Of a DNA stretch of 64,000 bases, positions 35,855 to 46,152 are shown one piece after another. The position numbers and the translations under genes are program-made. The stretch comes from Brachypodium distachyon (taxonomy: Eukaryota; Streptophyta; Magnoliopsida; Poales; Poaceae). The stretch covers positions 55,318,914 to 55,382,913 of the forward strand of contig NC_016132.3 of assembly GCF_000005505.3 (NCBI RefSeq). The letters are read 5' to 3'. Every line of letters begins with the position of its first letter. Position 1 is the stretch's first letter. The notes under the pieces are model-generated. The model did no database searches and was not told where the DNA came from. It saw only the letters and a program-made list of their open reading frames with translations.

Positions 35855-38315
35855 TTACATTCCTGGCTTGGATGGCGTTGGAGATGAAGGCGGCTTCAAG
35901 TCATGGTACTGCATGGCAAATTCATTGCATGTAAACGGATTGGTAAAGATAGACATCTAAAATACACTGGATATTAACTAACTCACCTAGTTAAATGGTG
36001 GAATGTTAACCTGCCTATTTTCCTGCTAGTACAGAGCAAAGCACCTCCTTCCGTTTTTAGGAATTAACTACTTAACTGATACACGCTTAAGGCTTTACAT
36101 GGCAATAATATGTGCAATCAGAACGTACTCTAGTTCATACTGTGAGAGAACATACTCACAGTAGGATTCTGCAACGGGTTTTTAACAGGATTCTGCAGTT
36201 AACCTAGTGTGCATGTGTCGAGTCTTTACTATTTTGAACACAATGTTTAACTGCCTATTAGCTAGTTAGAAGTTTGGCAAAAGATAGAATCTAGAACCTA
36301 CTGAATTACTGTTTCGTGATGATAAGGCAATGGGATCGTACATTTGGATATGGTGATAATGGTCTCCTTGTTGCATGCTTCGCAGCTGAAGTACTTCCAT
36401 TTGGCTCTTCATGACCATCCTTGGTTCCGTTGCTTGTGTTGACTAAAGTGCTGCTAGGAGAAGTTAATAGTTCTCCATTCCCCTCCTGCTTATCATCTGT
36501 TCCTTCAGTGCTCACATCTGTGTGTGTTGAATTTTTGCTCTTCTTTTTCCTTGGAAAAACATGAACAGATGGGGGAAGATAGTTCTCTTGAATTTCCTAA
36601 GAAAACAGTAAGATTTAGCACTAAAACAACAAGGTATTACACTACTGTTTGTTTTTACAATTAATATTACTCCCTCCGATCCATAATAAGTGTCTCAGAT
36701 TTAGTACAACTTTGTACCAAGTTAGTACAAAATCTGAGACACTTATTATGGATCAGAGGGAGTATTACTTCAAACCACAATGTTATGACTAACCTGCCAA
36801 CCTTCTGGGCCTCTCAGTCCCCCTTTGATTGCATAGGCTTCCTTGAAACCATTGTTGACCAGCAGCTCAGCCACTTTCATTGAATTACCATCAAAGCTAC
36901 CTTACACAACATAAACTTAAGTCGTAACAGATTGCAGCATCAAGACATTTAAATATTTCTACGATAATTTAAACAAAATTTGCTTTGGCATGATCAAAGT
37001 ACGCAGCAACATCAGCATTTTCAGTGTCAAAGCAAAACTGTCATTATCTTAATTCAGAATCCAAAGCAACGGCTCCAGGAGACAAAATTCACACGACTTT
37101 CATTTTTCGGGGCCTGGCAGATGTACTACAACAGGACAATAATTTTTCATATTTATTTATTTATCTATTTTATTGAGTCAGACAATTAAATAGGAGTAGA
37201 TAAAATAGGAAATCATATAAGAATGAAGGCTTATCTTCTGTATTTCATTGTCTCAGAAAGACTGAAGACTGATGTACTAATAACTAGCACATATGCCTGT
37301 ATATATACACGGCCACACGTACCAGCAATGCTAAACTGAGTCGGATTCACAAACTAATCGAACTCAAACTAGCTAAACTACGTGACCAAACCGAAGACTC
37401 AACCTAGACACCTAGTAGTGTTCGGACAGCACAAGCCGTGTAGCATACATGCACATACCGATTACTAAAACTTGCCTAATTAATAAACCTAATTAGACTC
37501 GTACAAGATTATGCTAACACTCTGCCCTCAATAAACATCTATCTATATGCACATTGATCCAATGAATCCTAATTCCTGGACATTGCATCTGATTCTGAGG
37601 CCAAACCTGAATCCACATAATTAAAGCATTCAGTAACGCAGGCACACCATCCACAACACGCAAGAATCGAGGTTCCATGAAGCACTCACTTGTCAAGGAC
37701 GCAGACGACGGTGTTGGCCGGGTCCGGGAACCGCGCCAGCACCTTCCCGACGAACCCCTTCTCGTCTTCCTCGTCAAACTCCACCTGCACGGCGTTCTTC
37801 TCGATGAGCCTCAGGTTGGGCGACGGCATGAACTGCACGCTCTTGCCCCGCCTGATGTCGAGCAGCTGCGCCTCCGGCGTGTCCCGGAGCTTGCGGAACG
37901 CGTCGAGGGCGCCCACGGCCTTGTACTTCTGGAAGTACTCCTGCGTCAGCGGGATCACCACCAGCCACACGAACACCACCCCGGCCACGAAGAAGGGGTT
38001 CCGGTTGTTGAACTCGTCGATTGCCACCACGATGGACTCGAGGCTCACCCTCCCGCCGTCCGCCTCCGCCGCGAGCGCGGGGAGCGGCCAGGATGCGGCG
38101 GCCACGGGGGGCAAGAGGAGGAAGAGGAGCTCGCCGCGCCAATTAGGCGCCGCCGCATTTGGCGTCGAGACTGCGGAGGAGCTGTGAATCTTGGTCGCAT
38201 TGGGCGGCGAAAGTTGGTTCCTGCGAGGGTTTCTCGGGGGCTTGAGGAGATTTGGGAGGTGTGAGGTGGGGATTCGGAGGAGGGAGCAGTGTTCCTGGAG
38301 GTGGAGGAGAGCCAT
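35855..38315 (-). CDS. Plastid rhodanese-like domain protein, type 4A
   Basis: Four exons join in frame: 38315-37690, 36896-36794, 36596-36342 and 35908-35855, giving 345 aa. It resembles 'rhodanese-like domain-containing protein 4A, chloroplastic'. The N-terminus (residues 1 to about 70) is Ser/Pro/Arg-rich and lacks acids, like a transit peptide. A hydrophobic segment (LLFLLLPPVAAASWPLPALA) and a second (FFVAGVVFVWLVVIPLTQEY) suggest thylakoid or envelope anchoring. The rhodanese fold follows (LLDIRRGKSVQFMPSPNLRL, then TVVCVLDNFDGNS, KEAYAIKGGLRGPEGWQ). In a catalytic rhodanese the loop after VCVLD starts with Cys; here it is Asn-Phe-Asp-Gly, so sulphurtransferase activity is unlikely. The tail ends PNYHDLKPPSSPTPSKPGM. 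I chose the second Met (38315) over one ten codons upstream; either is possible. Intron 2 is nearly half Stowaway MITE. Confidence 0.88.
36670..36762. mobile_element. Stowaway-type MITE in the rhodanese-like gene, intron 2
   Basis: A 93-bp near-perfect hairpin starts CTCCCTCCGATCCATAATAA and ends GGATCAGAGGGAG, flanked by TA on both sides. The arms match almost completely around TCTCAGATTTAGTACAA. It lies inside the 197-bp intron between exons 2 and 3 and shares its core with the damaged copy at 24195-24268. Confidence 0.95.
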
Positions 38316-39051
38316 GCAAGCAAAGAGGCCTTGAGCTCCGAGCAAGGATAGAAGCGGAGCTATGCAATCTCCTTGGGCTCTATCCGATACATCCTTTTTC
38401 CGTCTTCAGAAAACAAAATTAAATCACTAAATGCCAAGGAAAAAGAAAGGAAAACAGAAAGATACGTGGGCTTTTTTAGACGAAAGATGCATGGGCTTTT
38501 GGGCTGCAAATTTTCACCTGGCCAAGCTTTTGGGCTGTTGTGAAGCTGTCACCTCTGCCGTAGCGGCGTGTGTGAGAGCACGTTTGTTCGGTACCGCATC
38601 TTGGCGAACGTAGATGTGCCTACTGCGTCTTGGCCCTTGGGAAACCTGTTGCCTAATCCGACCTCGCCGATGAGCAGAAGCAGCTATGTGACCAGCGGAG
38701 CTCCGGCCGTCCCAAAGCTGAAGTCGACAAATGTCGATCAATGTCCCACCAATTCCGAGATCGCTCGTAGTCCTGACGGACCAAAGCGAATTATGTCAAG
38801 TTCTTTTCTGAATTGCCATCGGAATGAGGTTGATTTCTGTCAAAAACCACTTGGCAAGCATGTTGTGTTGCGAGGGAATTTTGCTCGTTGTAACATATGG
38901 CTAATTAACTAATCCTCTCTCCAGCGGTATTTTTCTAAGATACTGAAAGATAGGCTTTGTTGAATTATGTGTCTTAATAAAGTTGCGGTGCCCTCCTGCA
39001 TATATAAAGAGGGAAATCATCACTCTCTTAACCCTGTTTGCATTTTTATCA
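38316..39051. other. Rhodanese-like gene promoter side and intergenic
   Basis: Upstream sequence of the rhodanese-like gene; no clear TATA box, as is common for plastid-protein genes. Short open frames at 38431-38912 have no recognisable product. The stretch ends at the PIF/Harbinger-like element. Confidence 0.5.
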
Positions 39052-39926
39052 GAGCAACTCTAGCGGTTACCGAATTTTCCGATCCGAAAAAAACCCGGGT
39101 ATTCGGTCTACCGATCTCGTATTTTTCGGTTCCAATTTGACCCACGCGGACCAGATCCTGAATACCTAATCCGTAAAACCGAATCTCTGCACATGGCCCG
39201 TCTCTGGCCCATCTAGCCCAGCCCCCAACGCAGCTCATGTTCGTCTTCCTCATCCCACACGACAAGAACATGCAAGAACACTACGCATATGCATCTTTAA
39301 ATCTCCATCCAATCTTCAGTTCCAAACCGTTTTTTCTCAAATTAAAACTTGAGATTCGATCCTCATCAATCAACGAGCCGATTGAGGAAAACGATTTGCC
39401 GGATGGAGCTCTGGATGGGTGCGGTCGGGGGCGGCCAGGGACGATGGAGGCTGCCAGGGCGAGGTCGGGGGCGGCCAGGGACAAGGGAAGCGACCAGGGG
39501 CGACGGAGGCGGGCAGGGGCGAAGTCGAGTGGGGCGGCCAGGGACGAGGGAGGCAGGCAGGGCCAAGGTCGGGAGCGGCCAGAGACGAGGGCGGCGGCCG
39601 CCCGGGCGAGGGACTGACCGTCGGCGGCCGTGTCGGGGACAGGCCGGCGGGGGTGGCTCCGGCGGGCGGCGGCAGGAGAGGAGGAAGACGATGCGAGAAG
39701 GAATAACTACCGCCAATCGTTTTTTTTCGGAGTTCGGGTGGCTTTCGGGTCGCGTGGGACACTGATGATATCCACGCTCGGCGTTGGTATTCGGTTGATC
39801 CGATCTTTTTTTTTACGGATTCCGCAAATCTCCGGTATCTTTTCGGGTCGTTTTTTGCGCCCAAAACCGAAAACTGGCGGTTATTTCTCGGATCGGGGCT
39901 CTTTTTGGTAGCTGCTAGAGTTGCTT
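39052..39926. mobile_element. Non-autonomous PIF/Harbinger-like element with GC-rich core
   Basis: An 875-bp element starts GAGCAACTCTAGCGGTTACC and ends GGTAGCTGCTAGAGTTGCTT, with terminal inverted repeats of at least 14 bp and a weaker match beyond. It is flanked by the 3-bp duplication TCA (39049-39051 and 39927-39929). A 3-bp duplication plus GAGCAA termini fit PIF/Harbinger. The centre (39400-39620) is very GC-rich with repeated GGGGCGGCCAGGGAC units. It encodes no transposase. Open frames through the core are low-complexity Gly/Arg-rich and not genes. Confidence 0.8.
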
Positions 39927-39929
39927 TCA

Positions 39930-40425
39930 GGGAATCTAGACCTCTTGTCCTGTTTGTGTATTTCATCTGCACCTAAAGAGAAATCTACCGCACTAGTAAT
40001 TTCCAAAATGTTTTGAATTCAGTTTCTACTTGCCTTATAGAGTACAAAGGATCCATCCACAAAAATAGAAGAGATGTCTTAAGAGCCCCCCACACGTACA
40101 TTTCTTGTACATGTCCTATCAAAAATGCATTTGAATCTACTAATAATATCTGCAAATTTGCATAAAGATTGCCCGTCTAGTTCAGCAAACCATATCCACA
40201 ATGCGGAAAAAATTACTCAGCAGAGAGAGGATTAATTAGCCATTGATCTTATTGACGACGAATGCAACATGGCATGCTGGACATTTTGTGGTACACTGTA
40301 GTAGCTTACAACATGGCTAGCAAGTACGGTAAAATTCACCGGAAACACTACACGCAAAATTGAGCCATGTGAACCCAATCTCATTCTGACGACAATTTCT
40401 TTGAAAAATACTTTCCACAACTAGC
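39930..40425. other. 3' flank of the first lectin kinase
   Basis: Sequence between the Harbinger-like element and the stop codon of the first kinase, presumably including its 3' UTR. A segment at about 40055-40145 is weakly similar to the dispersed repeats at 33.9 and 35.4 kb. Confidence 0.4.
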
Positions 40426-43400
40426 TTAAACCGTCAGGAATTTAAGCGATCTCGGAACCGGCGGGACATTGACCTCAAAAAGCCCCTCAAGAACCTGCAC
40501 GACCGTCGCCATGGCCGGCCTAGCACCCTCTTCGTCCTGAATGCACCAGCATGCGACCGTGCAGACTCTCTCCACCTCAGCCAAGTCTACGCCGCTGTCT
40601 AGTTCCAGCCGGCTATCCACGAGGCAATTCAGGTTCAACTCTCCTTCGGTGTTTGTTAGAATTCTAGCAGCCAATAATGGGAAGAAATCCATTTCGCTGT
40701 CCTCCTGTCGCTGCCTCGCGTTCCTCTTGCCCGATATGATCTCGAACAACATCATTCCGTAGCTATAAACATCCGCCTTGGCTGAGATGGCTGTGCCAGT
40801 TATCCACTCCGGTGCGAGGTACCCTACAGTGCCCCTCATTGTCGTAAGGACACGACTGAAGTCTCGTCCCATCAGCTTCGCGAGCCCGAAGTCCGCAACT
40901 TTTGGAACAAACGAATCATTCAAGAGTATGTTCTCAGGTTTGATGTCACAATGTATGATGCAGTCCCTGCATTTCTCATGGAGATAGTGTAATCCCCTGG
41001 CAATTCCTAGTGCAATCTGGTACCTCATGCCCCAGCTTAGGACTAGTTGATTGCTCCCAAAAAGACACCGGTCTAAGGAGGTGTTTGACATGTATTCATA
41101 GACGAGAAGCCTCCTCTTTCTCTCTGAACAAAACCCAAGTAGTCGAATTAGGTTGACGTGTTGAATGGTGCCAATTGTGCTCACCTCTGCCCGAAACTGC
41201 TTCTCCCCTTGACGAAATCCTTCGAGTTTCTTCACAGCCACTAATGTTTCATCAGGCAGTGAACCTCTGAACACTGAACCAAAGGCGCCTCCGCCAAGCT
41301 TATCGGAGAAGTTTTTGGTCAGAGATTGCAAATCACGATATGTGAATGCCATCAGTGAGCCCTCGACTTGTTCCACTCCCTTGAACCTTCTTCTCAAAAG
41401 GAAAACTGAAACGACAACAATTATTAGTGCAGCAGCACTAGTACTAGTAACAATGGCAGCGATCTTGACACCGGTGGCCAATTTCTTTGTTCTGTCAGAG
41501 AACTCGGATGCAGCCAAGCGAATTAGAATAGTGCTGCCTTTAATACCAACATTGCTCAAATCTTGTAGGTTAATGAGGTCCCCGTACCAAAGGAAGCAGA
41601 TGCCATTGAAGGAATAAGCGGTGCATGAACTGTTGCTTAGACATGCAACCTCACAGTTTTGGGTGCTACCTGATGCTGCTGCAGCTATGGTGTTATGTGC
41701 ATTGATTGGTAACTTCACATTCACCATGGTGTAGAACCTATCATTCCATGAGCTATTACCGCTGGTCTGTAGAGCAACATTTCTTCGGCACCCTTGAGTG
41801 TGATCACCATGTGACCACTGGCCCTGGTATTGCTCACTGAAACCACAGAGGCAACTACAAGATGCCAATGCATTCTCGGTGCAAACACCAAATGGCCCAC
41901 ACAACGCGTACACGTCGCATTGCGCCTTGGGTTGCGAAAAGAACAACATCCAGTTCTTGGTGTCATCTACCCACGTGAAGACATGAATCTGCCCCGTAGC
42001 ATCCACCACAAACCTCGTGATGACCGTTTCGTCGTTGCTATTATACATGAAGTAGCTCTCGTTCACGCTGTCGACATAGTCAAATGTGTAGACCTGGCCA
42101 TTGGTTTGTGTCATCTCCGGCACGTCGGTGAAAATGCGGCCAGTCCAGTTGCCGCTAGTCCAGTACTGCTTCGTACTATTCCACATGAGGAGGTACTGAC
42201 TCGTACCATTTGGGTCCAACACAAGAGAGAACAACCCTGGAGTTGGGTCATTGAAAGTCTTCCATGCGACTAGACGTGTGCTCCCACCAGTGAGCTTGCT
42301 GCCACGTCCAACCTTACCGCCGGGGAGCCACGTGTTGCCGAAGTGGTCGAAGCTTTGCCACAGGATGATAGAGGTGTTGGACGTGTCTGCTAGGACAAGG
42401 TTACCGTTGTCGAGGATGACACCAACCGTGGAAGTGGTGATGCCCGTCATGTTGGTGGACCAGATTTCCCCCGAATGGTCGAGTAAGACTATGTTGCCAT
42501 CCGTTGATATAGTCAGTTGTGACAAATCTGGGTTGGAGATAGGAGAGATCTTGTTTGCCACCCAGACTGATTCTTTCTTTGGGACTTTGTTGTGCCATAT
42601 ACCGATGTACCAATGTTGTGAGTTATCTGTCATTCACAAAGACAGAGTCAATAATTGACTCCCACATCATTTGGAGTCAACAATAAAATAAATCATATGG
42701 TTAGTTGCAACTTAATCAGACTATATACAAATTGTTAGGAATCTGTGTGTCCCACTCAACTGTGTATGCGCTACTCTGATTCACATGAGGTTACCGTTTA
42801 TGTCACTTTTGCACCAATGCAACAAGAGTTAAAGCTCTTGCAATGCCCTATGCAAAGAGGCACGTGTTCATCTACTTGGTGCACAATGAATTTACATTGG
42901 TTAAATTATTATAGTATATGGCACACCGTATTGATTTTGACTTTTTGAGGACCAACTTCAGGATATCATGGAAGGTTGACATTGTGATTAACAAATATAT
43001 TTGGCATCTGTAGAAGACGCAAATTTCTTGCTATGAAAAATCGTAAACAAGTTATATATTTACTCCTATAAAAAACAGGATCCGCAGCGTTGATCAGTCA
43101 CCATTGACTGATCAACGCCGCCAATCCAGTTTTAACACGGAAGATGGGCTCTTTACGCAGTGTTTGGTGACAGAGTGAGGTGGAATTGACCGGAACAAGC
43201 AATTGGTTGTTTCGCCAGCGAAGAATCAAGCATAACAAAAAAAATCGCGGTTATTTAAACATGAGGGAATAAACCTGCATATTCATGTGTATAGGCTAAA
43301 TTATGTCGATCCTTGATTGTGGTGGGTCAATTGTGAAAGGAAAAACGTCATCATAATATATAGTTTGTCTAGCCGCGCAAATGTGCGGGTCGTCCAGCTA

Positions 43401-44864
43401 ATTTTGGTTGAAAACGAAAGGACAATAAAAAAAGTAATAAGAAATTTATTTATTTATTGAGTATTTCAGTAATACCATTGAAAATTATTGGAATTTCAAA
43501 AATAAGAATTTAGAAAACCTTAAGTAATTTACCAAATTCCATGGTTTCTCGCAATTTTGGTTGTTAGTTGTTACTCGGATATTTATGTATATCACTCTTT
43601 TTTTATTTCTCCTGTTTTTCCTGCTTTTCTGAAATGTTCTAAATGAGAGGTTAGATGTGCAAAACTGATTTTTGTGGAGAAAGACACCGACGGTTTTGGA
43701 GTTGAGTGACGGAACTTGGACTAAGGGACTAAATATGTACTTACAACTTTCATAGATTTAGTGAGAAAAGAAGTTAAAAGTAAGTTTTACACAAGAAAAA
43801 AGTTCCGTAGTTTCGGGATAAAACAGTTCTAGGTAGGGGTGGGCGTAAAAAAGGGAAATCGAATCTTAATTAACATGAACCGAAATTGAATTATCCGAAA
43901 CCAAATTAACCGTTACTAATTTCAGTGACCAGTGACAAAGTGTGATGAGCCGAATTTAATCCAGAGAATTATGTTATTCACCTTGGTTAACCGAATAAAC
44001 CGAGTTAATGATAAATAGTCTAAAACCTAAGTCCTTATGAACTTATATTTATTTTATTATATATTTTGTATGAAGTGTTTCTGAACTTTGATTCAACTTT
44101 AAGCATGCAAAACTTTCGATTATGTCAAAGTTTCTCTGTTTGAGACTTTGAGTCATATATGTATTGGAAATTCGGCTAAAATTCATGATTTGATGTTGTA
44201 TATTTTCATGTCAGTTCAGAAGTTCGGTTATATCGATTTAAACCGGAAACCGAACCAAAATTTATTGTTAAACGAATTCTCGGTTAGATGAAATCAACCT
44301 TATTTCAGTTGACATTTTTCGTTAAATTATTGAAAAACCGAAAACCGAACGGGATTCTTAAAACCGAACGTCCAGCCCTAGTCCACCCCTAGTTCTATGG
44401 ATGAACATATCTCACTTGGTTAGGGGAGCCACCATAAAACCTTACAGCCCAAGTTCAAGTCATACACTGTTCACTTGTTTGGGTCCCTATTTAGATTAAT
44501 TGTTGGGGTTAACCTTATAGTTTTCTATTATAAAAAGTTCGTGTGATCTACACCCTCTGTTCTGGCAAATTTGGTAACATTTGAAGAACACTATTTTACC
44601 TTTTGTCATATATACCACCTCAGGAGAGTACAAGCAAATAAGAGCTAGTGAGTAAACATGCTAAGCGTCTATGATGATACCTGGCTGGAAAAACCCCAGC
44701 GCGAACTTGCCACTCTTGGACACCAGTGGCCTGTGGCTGCCGGACAGCGGCTGATCCACAGTCAAGGTATCGGCTGCACCTGCACCTGCGCGTAGTACAA
44801 CTCCTTGCAGAGCAACCAAGCCCATGACGAACAAAACAGAAATGGGTCTTTGCGAACTCGCCAT
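40426..44864 (-). CDS. G-type lectin S-receptor-like Ser/Thr kinase, copy 1
   Basis: Two exons, 44864-44681 and 42626-40426, encode 794 aa. Order: signal peptide (about 1-30, ending near RAGAGAAD), B-lectin domain (about 35-155), S-locus glycoprotein region with CDVYALCGPFGVC, PAN/apple region with paired Cys (about 360-430), one transmembrane helix (about 446-472, ending in basic RRRFKG), then a kinase (about 500-770). Kinase motifs are GGGAFGSVF (about 506-514), VAVKKLEG, HCDIKPENILL (about 620) and DFGLAKL (about 641). Cys replaces Arg in the HRD motif, so it is a non-RD kinase, a type often linked to surface immune receptors. The intron is phase 1, right after FFQPG, and is 2,054 bp long because it holds a probable Helitron end and a hAT element. 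The paralogue at 59457-62216 has the same intron at only 285 bp. The frame is intact, so it looks functional. Confidence 0.93.
43064..43401 (+). mobile_element. Probable Helitron end in the kinase 1 intron (5' end uncertain)
   Basis: The right part ends with a hairpin CCGCGCAAATGTGCGGG (43373-43389), an 8-base gap, then CTAA (43398-43401) followed by T. This is the classic Helitron 3' end (hairpin plus CTRR, inserted before T). The left end is a guess: TCCTATAAAAAACAGGATCC starts with TC, but the base before it is C and not the usual A. A perfect 14-bp inverted repeat (43087-43118) lies just inside. It is non-coding, so it would be non-autonomous. Confidence 0.55.
43087..43118. repeat. Perfect 14-bp inverted repeat
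   Basis: Arms GCGTTGATCAGTCA (43087-43100) and TGACTGATCAACGC (43105-43118) are exact complements around a 4-base loop. It sits near the presumed left end of the Helitron-like element and may be part of its subterminal structure. Confidence 0.9.
43834..44391. mobile_element. hAT-type non-autonomous element in the kinase 1 intron
   Basis: A 558-bp element begins TAGGGGTGGGCGTAAA and ends AGTCCACCCCTA, so the termini are inverted (TAGGGGTGGGC against TAGGGGTGGAC). Flanks are GTTCTAGG (43826-43833) and GTTCTATG (44392-44399), an 8-bp duplication with one change, the hAT signature. The interior is built of many degenerate AACCGAA and CGGTTA units. A second inner TAGGGCTGGAC-like end lies at about 44370. 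No transposase frame is present. Confidence 0.82.
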
Positions 44865-44910
44865 TGCTCTGCTCTCCGAGAGACGATTTTGAACATAGCG
44901 GATGGGAGCA

Positions 44911-44918
44911 GTATATAC
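44911..44918 (-). promoter_or_regulatory. TATA box of kinase copy 1
   Basis: On the minus strand the sequence reads GGGTATATACTGC, only about 47-54 bp before the ATG at 44864, so the 5' UTR would be very short (about 15-20 nt). The Harbinger element begins about 440 bp further upstream. Confidence 0.5.
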
Positions 44919-45352
44919 CCGAAACTTGTGGAAAAATGGTACTAGAACGAAAACGAAATGCGCTTAGTTCCAAACAGATAAAGCTTCATTTACTAGGGCC
45001 GGCCGATTCCTGGGTGGACCTATTGACTAATTTTGAGTCACATTTGTGTTCTCATTTCTGACTCGGAAGTATTTGTGGAACTATGTGAAGAGTGTCTATT
45101 TATTAATGGCGAGAAAGTTGAATTCGCCCAAGTTCAGTACCGGCCGGCAGTCTTGGTGGAACAGTGAGTGACTGGTTCTTCCTTTACGGATTTTGGGAGC
45201 AACGTTGAAGACATATGGTAAAGGTTCTTGGACGCGACAAAAGCAGTACGCGGTGATTTTTTAAAGAAACAAAGGCAAAAAGACTTGCCCATTTAATTGA
45301 CTAAGGACTCGTGTGATCGCTCCAAGGAATTATGTCCTGTAGGCTAGGCGAC
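44919..45352. other. Promoter region of kinase copy 1
   Basis: About 430 bp of upstream sequence between the TATA box and the insertion point of the PIF/Harbinger element. No other gene is visible. Confidence 0.5.
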
Positions 45353-46152
45353 TGAGAGCAAGAGCAACGTGGGCTTTGCATGAAAACTCTCCGGCGACGG
45401 GTGCTAAGAAACGAGAAGTGCTCCAACGTGGGCTCGCCCTAACTCAGTTCGTGGGCCCACCCATCAGAATAAAAAATAAGCAGATCGAAGTCTTCCTCAA
45501 CCTCCTCGATCTGGCTCTGGTTCTCTCCCGCGAAATTCCCAATCCCCCTCAATCCTTCTCTTCCTCCGCCTCCAAATCACCCATATCCCCGGTCTGGAAT
45601 CTCTTGGAAAACGCCAGATCCGTTCTCCACTGGAACAAATTCGAGGGTGGCTTGCTCGATTTGTGGCTCGGTTTGTGGCCAGATTGATTTGTGGCTCCCG
45701 ATGGCCGACTGAGATGGGGATGGGGAGGAGTAGAGACATGCGGGTGTGGCGATGGGGAGGAGATGCTTCGGTCGATGGCTGGAAGAGGAGACGAAGCGAG
45801 CGGCGGCTGGACTCGCGTGCGGTGGCCGGGCATGCGGCCAGCAGCTTGCCGGATGGACTGAGCCGCCGGACGAGGTGGAGGCAAGGCGCTGAAGGTACTG
45901 CAGTTATACGATTGAACTCCTTAATTTGCTGCACCAATTTTAAAGGCGTATCTTTGCATCTAGATGCAGTTGGATGGTGATTTATTTTTGGTGCCATGAA
46001 ATCGTTGGTTTTCATGCCATATCTGCTCCACCAAGTCATGCACATGTTGGATTTCATGCCAAATGAAAACATTACAAGTTAATAAAGGGATACATCAGAT
46101 TACATGCGGAATTAGAACAGTACAACAATTTTTCACTGTTAAAATATAAATT

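Noticed and set aside
39237..39972. Gly/Arg-rich frames on both strands
   Set aside because: They come from the GC-rich tandem core of the Harbinger-like element and have no codon structure of a gene.
45497..46072. 191-codon minus-strand frame at the left part of the Harbinger element
   Set aside because: Low-complexity, Ser/Pro/Arg-rich, inside the non-coding end of the transposon; not part of known Harbinger proteins.
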